Assembly: GCF_004340965.1 (NCBI RefSeq)
Contig: NZ_SLYA01000005.1
Span: 62,001 to 126,000, forward strand
Reading direction: 5' to 3'
DNA length: 64,000 bases
From: Sphingomonas sp. PP-CE-1A-559
Lineage (GTDB): Bacteria > Pseudomonadota > Alphaproteobacteria > Sphingomonadales > Sphingomonadaceae
A model generated the notes under the pieces. The model ran no database searches and had not been told where the DNA came from. It saw nothing but the letters and a program-made list of their open reading frames with translations. Every line of letters starts with the position of its first letter. Position 1 is the first letter of the stretch. Shown piece after piece: positions 58,186 to 64,000 of the stretch. Made by a program: the position numbers and the translations under genes.

Positions 58186-59184
58186 TTATGCCGCGATCTT
58201 CAAGTCCTGCATCACGTCGGCGGTGATCGAGAGGCTACGCTTGCGCGCTTCGTGGTCGTAGATCGCGCTGGTCACCATGACCTCGTCGACGCCGGTCCGC
58301 TCGACGAACGCGGCGATACCGCGGGCGACCTTGGCCGGGCTGCCAACCGCCGAACACTGCAGGACGTGGTCGAGGATCTGGTTGCCCTGCGCGTCGAGCG
58401 ACTCGCGGTAGCCAGCGAGGGGCGGCTTCATCTTGCCGGGGTTGCCGGTGCGGAGCGCGACGAACGACTGCTGCTGAGAGGTGGCGAGCAGTTCGGCTTC
58501 CGCGTCGGTTTCTGCTGCGAACACGTTGAAGCCGGCCATGACGTGCGGCTTGGCGAGGCGGGCCGAGGGACGGAAATCGCGACGGTAGATCGCCAGCGCG
58601 GCATCGAGCGCGTCGGGCGCGAAGTGCGAAGCGAACGCGTAGGGCAGGCCCAGTGCGGCCGCCAACTGTGCGCCGAACGTGCTGGAGCCCAGGATCCACA
58701 TCTCGACGTCCGCGCCTGCGCCCGGGGTCGCGACGATGCCGGTCTGGCCGTCGTTGGCGAAGTAGCTTTGCAGCTCCATCACGTCCTGCGGGAAGGCGTT
58801 GGCGTCGGTTTCCAGCGTGCGGCGCATCGCGCGGGCGACGCGCTGGTCGGAGCCGGGCGCGCGCCCGAGGCCGAGATTGATGCGGCCGGGGAACAGCGCG
58901 TCGAGCGTGCCGAACTGCTCGGCGATCGTCAGCGGCGCATGGTTGGGGAGCATGATGCCGCCCGAGCCTACGCGGATCGTCTTCGTGGCGGCGGCGATGT
59001 GCGCGATCACGACGGCGGTCGCGGCCGACGCGATGCCGGTCATGCCGTGATGTTCGGCGACCCAGTAGCGCTGGAACCCGACGCTCTCGGCGTGCCGCGC
59101 GAGGTCGGCCGCGTTGGCGAGCGATTGGGAGACGGTGCCGCCTTCTATGACGGGGACCAGATCGAGCAGGGAATAGCGTGTCAT
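58186..59184 (-). CDS. LLM class flavin-dependent oxidoreductase (luciferase-like)
   Basis: The 332-residue protein matches the single-domain luciferase-like monooxygenase group (YhbW type): [98 protein letters not shown] and [20 protein letters not shown]. It would use reduced FMN; the substrate is unknown. The start at 59184 fits the family N-terminus; a longer frame upstream runs into a repeat element. Confidence 0.92.
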   Translation of the reverse strand: MTRYSLLDLVPVIEGGTVSQSLANAADLARHAESVGFQRYWVAEHHGMTGIASAATAVVIAHIAAATKTIRVGSGGIMLPNHAPLTIAEQFGTLDALFPGRINLGLGRAPGSDQRVARAMRRTLETDANAFPQDVMELQSYFANDGQTGIVATPGAGADVEMWILGSSTFGAQLAAALGLPYAFASHFAPDALDAALAIYRRDFRPSARLAKPHVMAGFNVFAAETDAEAELLATSQQQSFVALRTGNPGKMKPPLAGYRESLDAQGNQILDHVLQCSAVGSPAKVARGIAAFVERTGVDEVMVTSAIYDHEARKRSLSITADVMQDLKIAA

Positions 59185-59242
59185 GCGGTGGAGATAGGTA
59201 CCGAGCGGTAGCTTATCCAGCCTTCCGTCGAATTGACCTGCA

Positions 59243-59367
59243 ATCCTCCCCCGCCAGGGGGAGGTGGCGCCAAAGGCGACGGAGGGGGAGGACACGGAAC
59301 CGAGGTTACCCTTACCTCCCCCTCCGTCTGGCAAGCGCCAGCCACCTCCCCCTGGCGGGGGAGGATC
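59243..59367. repeat. Mirrored REP-like element, family R5
   Basis: ATCCTCCCCCGCCAGGGGGA with GGTGGC and the mirror GCCACCTCCCCCTGGCGGGG flank a centre that has its own smaller pair (GGCGACGGAGGGGGAGG and CCTCCCCCTCCGTC). One arm recurs at 42532. Confidence 0.9.
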
Positions 59368-59380
59368 GCCGCTGCTTTCC

Positions 59381-61714
59381 TCAGAACCCCAGGCTGTACC
59401 GCATCGCCATGCCGTAATCGTTGGGCAATGCCGCGAAATTACCGGGGTCGCGGCGGAAGAACAGGTTGGTGTCCAGGCCGCCGCCGAACGCGGGCACGCC
59501 GTAGCGCATCTCGACATCGAGTTCGCGGCCTTGGGGGGCGAGGTTGAGGCGTTGGGTGGTCCAGTTGGTTACGGTACCGGACGTGTAATCGTAATAGGTC
59601 GGGAGGCCGAGGTCGATGCCGCCGCGCGCTACGCGCAACGGTTGCGCGATGCGGAGGCCGAGCGTGTCGTGACCGAACACGCCGTCCTTGCCGATGTCGG
59701 CCGCGAAGGCGTTGGTGCGGACCAGGCCGTCGCCGCTGAGACCGCCGCGGACCGCCGCGCGGGTCCAGCCCTGGCGCATCGATCCGCCGATGCTCCAGCC
59801 TGCGCCGGCATCGAAGCGCGCTTTGGTATCCACGAACCATGTTGCCGCGCGTGTCGCGCCCAGCGCCGCGTTGAAGCGCGCGCCGAGGACGGTGTCGCGC
59901 TCGTCCATCCGTGTGGCGGCGACCATGGTCGACAGCGCGCCGAAGCGACGGTCGACGGTCAGCGAGACGCGGTTGTAGCCCGAGCGCTGCCAGCGGTCGC
60001 GCAGGCGGAGGTCGCTGTCACGCTGCGTCAGGACGTCGCCATTCTCGATGCCTGCGGTGAACCCGAACCCGGCGACGCTCTGCCGCATCGCGCTGGAGGC
60101 ACGGATGCTGCTGTCGAAGCCCATGCCGCCGGCGTTGGCGATCAGGAAGGCGGGTTCGGACTGGCCCGACAACTGCGCACTGAGCGCGCTCGATCCTTGT
60201 GCGAAGCCGAACCCGAACGACAGCGTGCTGCCGAGTTTCTGCGTCATCATCCCGGCGATCGCACGCGCGCTGGTCGCATCGGCGCTCGACAGCGCGGTGC
60301 GATCGAGCGCGACGTCGCCGTTCGCGCGCGGCGCTAGCGTCATCGATACGGTCATGTTGCCTTGCGCCAATGCGACCGTGCGGAATCGCGACTGGAGCGC
60401 GCCGCCGAGCGATCGTTCCGGGCTGCGGCGGGCAATCGTCTTGGCAAGGTCGATCGCGAAGGCGCGGCTGTAGCCGTCGAGGATCACCGCGCCGAGTTCG
60501 CCCTGGGTCGCGTCGCCCATCGGCGCGGACAGGCTTGCGTTGCTGATCGTCGAAACGACCGCTTTCGATCCCGCGATCGAGGTCGTGCCGAGCGGCTGGA
60601 ACGCGCGCGTCAGGTCGAGCACGCCATTGCCGTAGACCGCGTCGACTCCGGGGGCGCCGACATCGCGTGCGCTGCGGAACAGGATGTCGACGATCTGCGC
60701 GCCGGTCAGGTTGGGGAAGGCCTGGGCCAGCAACGCGACCGCGCCGGAAATCTGCGGCGCGGCGAACGATGTGCCCGACCAGAGATAGGCGGTATCGGTC
60801 GCGTCGGGCGCACGAACGCTTTCGCCGACCGCGGTGAGGAAATGCGCGGCGCCGGTGCCCGCGCGGTCGCTGAAGGTGGAGATGCCGTCGCTCGCGCCGA
60901 CCGAGCCGGCGATGATCACCTGGTTGCGGCCCTGCGCTTCGCCGGCGACGTTGGTGAAGGGGTCGGGGTTGACCGAACCGTCATTGCCCGCGGCGATCAC
61001 GACGACGAGGCCGGCAGCAGTCGCGCGGCCGATCGCATCCTTCAAGCTCTGCGGCATCTCGGAGCCGCCGAGCGAGATGTTGACGACCTTCGCGCCTGCC
61101 GTGCGGGCTGCGTCGAGCCCGCGGGTGATCGCGTCGGTGCCGAACTTGCAGCCCGAATCCTCGTCGTCCTTGCTGGCGGTGGCGCAGGTGCCGGGGCGAT
61201 CTGCGCGGAGGACGATCAACGTCGCGTCGAACGCCACGCCGTGCGAGCCCGCGCCGTTTCTTCGGCCCGCGAGCGTGAACGCGACCGCGGTACCATGGCC
61301 GCCTTCGTCGTCGATCGAGCTATTGCCGGCAACGTCCTGCGAGGCGGACGAAACGCGGCTGCCGAATTCCTGACTTTGCAGGTCGATACCGCTGTCGATC
61401 ACGCCGACGCCGATCCCCCTGCCGGTCGCGCCGACATTGTACGCGGCCAGCGCATTCATCGAGACCGCGCCGACGGTCGCGCGATATTCGCTGGTGTCGT
61501 TGCTGGACGGTGTCGGGGTCGGGGTCGGGGTCGGCGCGGGAGTCGGGGCAGGGGTGGGCGCTGGGGTCGGAAGCGGAGTCGGCGTCGGGGTGGAAACCGT
61601 GGGAGGGGCCGGCGTGCTGTTGACGCCACCACCGCCGCCGCCTCCACAGGCGGCGAGCAGCAGGCCACTTGCCACCGCCGCCGTTCTCAGCAGCCCCGCC
61701 TTCGTGCCGCGCAT
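59381..61714 (-). CDS. S8 family autotransporter serine protease with a lipobox
   Basis: The 777-residue protein has a lipoprotein signal ([15 protein letters not shown], Cys23), a Pro/Thr-rich spacer of about 35 residues, a subtilisin domain, and a C-terminal barrel. The catalytic triad is Asp107 in [12 protein letters not shown], His140 in [14 protein letters not shown] and Ser316 in [14 protein letters not shown]. The final 260 residues have autotransporter strands ending [11 protein letters not shown]. It likely displays or releases a protease at the cell surface. The combination of lipobox and autotransporter barrel is noteworthy. A repeat lies just after the stop. Confidence 0.9.
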   Translation of the reverse strand: MRGTKAGLLRTAAVASGLLLAACGGGGGGGVNSTPAPPTVSTPTPTPLPTPAPTPAPTPAPTPTPTPTPSSNDTSEYRATVGAVSMNALAAYNVGATGRGIGVGVIDSGIDLQSQEFGSRVSSASQDVAGNSSIDDEGGHGTAVAFTLAGRRNGAGSHGVAFDATLIVLRADRPGTCATASKDDEDSGCKFGTDAITRGLDAARTAGAKVVNISLGGSEMPQSLKDAIGRATAAGLVVVIAAGNDGSVNPDPFTNVAGEAQGRNQVIIAGSVGASDGISTFSDRAGTGAAHFLTAVGESVRAPDATDTAYLWSGTSFAAPQISGAVALLAQAFPNLTGAQIVDILFRSARDVGAPGVDAVYGNGVLDLTRAFQPLGTTSIAGSKAVVSTISNASLSAPMGDATQGELGAVILDGYSRAFAIDLAKTIARRSPERSLGGALQSRFRTVALAQGNMTVSMTLAPRANGDVALDRTALSSADATSARAIAGMMTQKLGSTLSFGFGFAQGSSALSAQLSGQSEPAFLIANAGGMGFDSSIRASSAMRQSVAGFGFTAGIENGDVLTQRDSDLRLRDRWQRSGYNRVSLTVDRRFGALSTMVAATRMDERDTVLGARFNAALGATRAATWFVDTKARFDAGAGWSIGGSMRQGWTRAAVRGGLSGDGLVRTNAFAADIGKDGVFGHDTLGLRIAQPLRVARGGIDLGLPTYYDYTSGTVTNWTTQRLNLAPQGRELDVEMRYGVPAFGGGLDTNLFFRRDPGNFAALPNDYGMAMRYSLGF

Positions 61715-61850
61715 CCAGTCCGCCCTTTTGTAATTTTCCGTAACATACTGGAATGCAAAGCCTTACGCGATCGTAAACATCGGCCCTGAAGGTCGGCAGT
61801 GTCGCACCCCGCTTGTCGCCGCGCGCGGCGGTCCGTAGAGGTTCCGGCCG

Positions 61851-62528
61851 ATGCTTGCCCGCCTTGACCCCCGCCTCGACCATGTCCGCAACTGGATCTT
61901 CGATCTCGACAACACGCTGTATCCGGCGAGCGCGGACCTGTTCGCGCAGGTCGACGCGCGAATGACCGGGTTCATCCAGGATCTGCTGGGGCTCGAGCAT
62001 GACGAGGCGCGGCGCGTGCAGAAGGGATATTTCCACAATCACGGCACGACGCTGTCGGGGCTGATGGCCGAGCATCATGTCGATCCGCACGCGTTCCTGA
62101 CGCATGTCCACGACATCGAGATGGACGTGCTGGAGCATGACGCGCCGCTGGTCGCCGCGATCGCCAAGCTGCCGGGGCGGAAACTCGTCTTCACCAATGG
62201 CGACAAGCCCTATGCGCTCAAGATTCTCGACCGGCTCGGGCTCGGCGAGAGCTTCGAGGCGATCCACGACATCCACGCGATGAACCTGATGCCGAAGCCG
62301 CACGCCTCGGCCTATGCCGGGTTCTGCGCGGCGTTCGACATCGATCCGCGGGAGTCTCTGTTCGCCGACGACATGGCGCGCAACCTGACGCCGGCCAAGG
62401 CGATCGGGATGACGACCGTGTGGATCGACAACGGCTCCGAGCAGTCGCCCGATGCGGCGCGCGATCACATCGATTTCACCGTGCCGGTGCTTGCGCCGTG
62501 GCTCGAAACCATCCTGGAGACATCATGA
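61851..62528 (+). CDS. HAD-family pyrimidine 5'-nucleotidase (SDT1-like)
   Basis: The 225-residue haloacid-dehalogenase-fold phosphatase has motif [14 protein letters not shown] (nucleophile Asp), motif [14 protein letters not shown], motif III Lys in [12 protein letters not shown] and motif [13 protein letters not shown]. The SDT1/pyrimidine 5'-nucleotidase group shares the DLDNTLYP start and the helical cap ([20 protein letters not shown]). It probably dephosphorylates UMP/CMP or similar. Its stop overlaps the dapD start (ATGA). Confidence 0.9.
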   Translation: MLARLDPRLDHVRNWIFDLDNTLYPASADLFAQVDARMTGFIQDLLGLEHDEARRVQKGYFHNHGTTLSGLMAEHHVDPHAFLTHVHDIEMDVLEHDAPLVAAIAKLPGRKLVFTNGDKPYALKILDRLGLGESFEAIHDIHAMNLMPKPHASAYAGFCAAFDIDPRESLFADDMARNLTPAKAIGMTTVWIDNGSEQSPDAARDHIDFTVPVLAPWLETILETS

Positions 62529-63343
62529 CCTTGCAGACCATTATCGACGCCGCCTGGGACGACCGCTCCAACCTTGGGCTCGATACCAAGGGCGAGGTTC
62601 GCGACGCCGTCGAGTCCGCGCTGGCGATGCTGGACGCGGGTACCGCGCGTGTCGCCGAACCGACCGCTGACGGCTGGCAGGTCAACCAGTGGTTGAAGAA
62701 GGCCGTGCTGCTCTCGTTCCGGCTCAACGACAACGTCGTGATCGACGGTGGTTCGGCGGGGTCCCCAGGGTTCGACAAGGTGCCGTCGAAGTTCTCGAGC
62801 TGGGGTGAAGCCGAGTTCCGTTCGGCGGGCATCCGGGTCGTTCCCGGTGCGGTCGCTCGCCGCGGGAGCTTCATCGCCAAGGGCGCGATCCTGATGCCGA
62901 GCTTCGTCAACATCGGCGCTTATGTCGGCGAGGGGACGATGGTCGACGCCTGGGCGACGGTCGGGTCGTGCGCGCAGATCGGCAAGAACGTGCATTTGTC
63001 GGGCGGTGCCGGCATCGGCGGCGTGCTCGAGCCGTTGCAGGCCGATCCCGTCATCATCGGCGACGGCGCGTTCATCGGCGCGCGCGCGGAAGTGGCGGAG
63101 GGCGTCCGCGTCGGCGAGGGCGCGGTGCTGTCGATGGGGGTGTATCTGGGCGCATCGACCAAGATCATCGACCGCGCGACTGGCGAAGTGTTCAAGGGCG
63201 AAGTGCCGCCCTATTCCGTCGTCGTGCCGGGCTCGATCGGTGGCGGGGACGGCAAGCCGGCCCTGTATTGCGCGGTCATCGTCAAGCGTGTCGATGCGCA
63301 AACGCGTTCCAAAACCTCGATCAACGACCTGCTGAGGGACTGA
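62525..63343 (+). CDS. dapD: Tetrahydrodipicolinate N-succinyltransferase
   Basis: DapD transfers succinyl from succinyl-CoA to tetrahydrodipicolinate in lysine and meso-diaminopimelate synthesis. The 272 residues show the N-terminal helical part ([20 protein letters not shown]), [18 protein letters not shown], the left-handed beta-helix with hexapeptide repeats ([60 protein letters not shown]) and the end [19 protein letters not shown]. The ATG overlaps the stop of the nucleotidase. Confidence 0.97.
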   Translation: MTLQTIIDAAWDDRSNLGLDTKGEVRDAVESALAMLDAGTARVAEPTADGWQVNQWLKKAVLLSFRLNDNVVIDGGSAGSPGFDKVPSKFSSWGEAEFRSAGIRVVPGAVARRGSFIAKGAILMPSFVNIGAYVGEGTMVDAWATVGSCAQIGKNVHLSGGAGIGGVLEPLQADPVIIGDGAFIGARAEVAEGVRVGEGAVLSMGVYLGASTKIIDRATGEVFKGEVPPYSVVVPGSIGGGDGKPALYCAVIVKRVDAQTRSKTSINDLLRD

Positions 63344-63404
63344 TCGGGTCGACAACCCGGCGGACGCTGCCTATCCGGGTCGAAACATACCGAGGAGATA
63401 GACT

Positions 63405-64000
63405 TTGACCGCTGCTGCCAGCCAGGTTCTCGACCGCGTACTCGTCCTCGAAATGGTCCGCGTGACCGAGGCGGCGGCGATCGCCGCCTCCACGCTCGTC
63501 GGGCGCGGCGACGAGAAGGCAGCGGATGCAGCGGCGGTCGAGGCGATGCGCGAGGCGCTCAACTCGCTGTACATGGACGGCACGGTCGTGATCGGCGAGG
63601 GCGAGCGCGACGAGGCGCCGATGCTGTTCATCGGCGAGAAGGTCGGCTCGGCGATCGGCAAGGGCCCGAAGATCGACATCGCGCTCGATCCGCTCGAAGG
63701 CACGACGATCTGCGCGACCGCGGGGCCGAACAGCCTCGCCGTGCTGGCGATCGCCGAGGAGGGCGGGCTGCTCAACGCGCCGGACGTCTACATGGACAAG
63801 ATCGCGGTCGGGCCGGGCTATCCCGAGGGCATCATCGATCTCGACAAGACGCCGACCGAGAACATCAACGCCGTCGCCGCCGCGAAGGGCGTACCGGCGC
63901 GCGACCTGATCGTGTGCGTGCTCGATCGGCCGCGTCACGAGGCGCTGATCGCCGAACTGCGCCAGGTTGGCTGTGGGATCATGCTTATCGGTGACGGCGA
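63405..64000 (+). CDS. glpX: Class II fructose-1,6-bisphosphatase, 5' part
   Basis: The frame is open to the window end (198 codons). It encodes the GlpX-type phosphatase of gluconeogenesis: VLDRVLVLEMVRVTEAAAIA, ASTLVGRGDEKAADAAAVEA, MDGTVVIGEGERDEAPMLFI, KIDIALDPLEGTTICA with the metal-binding Asp and Glu, and SLAVLAIAEEGGLL. The start is TTG, supported by GAGGAG about seven bases upstream; no ATG lies near the conserved N-terminus. It follows dapD after 61 bases. Confidence 0.95.
   Translation, partial: MTAAASQVLDRVLVLEMVRVTEAAAIAASTLVGRGDEKAADAAAVEAMREALNSLYMDGTVVIGEGERDEAPMLFIGEKVGSAIGKGPKIDIALDPLEGTTICATAGPNSLAVLAIAEEGGLLNAPDVYMDKIAVGPGYPEGIIDLDKTPTENINAVAAAKGVPARDLIVCVLDRPRHEALIAELRQVGCGIMLIGDG

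Noticed and set aside
7163..59367. Repeated palindromic blocks as a CRISPR array or attenuators
   Set aside because: Copies are dispersed kilobases apart, are mirrored, and have no regular spacers or cas genes, so they fit REP-type elements better.
61500..61600. Tandem GGGTCGGGGTCGG-type DNA as a regulatory repeat
   Set aside because: It encodes the Pro/Thr spacer of the S8 autotransporter, so the repetition is explained by coding.

Overview
The window is high-GC alphaproteobacterial chromosome and most likely from a sphingomonad (Sphingomonas sensu lato). This rests on protein style and content: a GroEL with a GGM tail, two large TonB-dependent receptors, NodT-type efflux, an OpgD/OpgH pair, a TorF-type porin, ATGA gene overlaps, and many intergenic mirrored REP-like repeats. 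The species cannot be fixed from sequence reading alone. No rRNA, tRNA, CRISPR array, prophage or insertion sequence was seen.

Layout. 1-4.1 kb: the 3' end of groEL, a lone Uma2 nuclease, a lipoprotein of alpha/beta hydrolase fold without its nucleophile serine, and a three-gene cluster of unknown role (membrane-anchored HTH protein, small membrane protein, winged-helix protein). 4.6-7.1 kb: an FAD/NAD(P)-binding protein translationally coupled to the Na+/H+ antiporter NhaA. 7.4-16.4 kb: a TorF-like porin followed by a potassium-uptake operon made of a 27-aa membrane peptide, kdpF, kdpA, kdpB, kdpC, kdpD and kdpE. 16.7-20.4 kb: a small membrane protein and the osmoregulated periplasmic glucan genes opgD/G and opgH. 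20.4-27.1 kb (minus): a MarR-controlled multidrug/aromatic-acid efflux operon in which all four internal pump-gene junctions are ATGA overlaps. 27.3-30.6 kb (minus): a TonB receptor followed by modE, with a ModE-box-like palindrome just upstream.

30.8-35.1 kb (minus): a membrane-lipid operon (VirJ/AcvB-like hydrolase, DUF2147 protein, MprF) ending in a dTMP kinase homologue. 35.3-43.1 kb: chorismate mutase, long-chain polyprenyl diphosphate synthase, a polysaccharide flippase, DNA polymerase I, a 2-oxoglutarate/Fe(II) oxygenase and a lipoprotein. 43.2-47.4 kb: a Bcr/CflA transporter, a very acidic small protein, a small membrane protein, an outer-membrane barrel and a membrane-anchored thermonuclease. 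47.5-58.1 kb: a sugar-utilisation locus likely aimed at arabinoxylan, with a periplasmic esterase-like hydrolase, TonB receptor, LacI regulator, GH51 arabinofuranosidase, MFS sugar transporter and GH43 xylosidase/arabinosidase. Three copies of a TGATAACGTTAYC-type operator tie these genes together. 58.2-64 kb: an LLM flavin oxidoreductase, an S8 autotransporter protease with a lipobox, a pyrimidine 5'-nucleotidase, dapD, and the 5' part of glpX.

Themes. Several sets are ion, envelope and osmotic functions (Kdp, NhaA, OPG, MprF). Two TonB receptors sit beside their probable regulators, and this gives the clearest new hypotheses: a ModE-controlled outer-membrane molybdenum route, and a LacI-controlled arabinoxylan locus. 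At least five families of mirrored REP-like repeats lie between genes. One copy appears to have entered the signal-peptide region of the efflux outer-membrane gene without breaking its reading frame.
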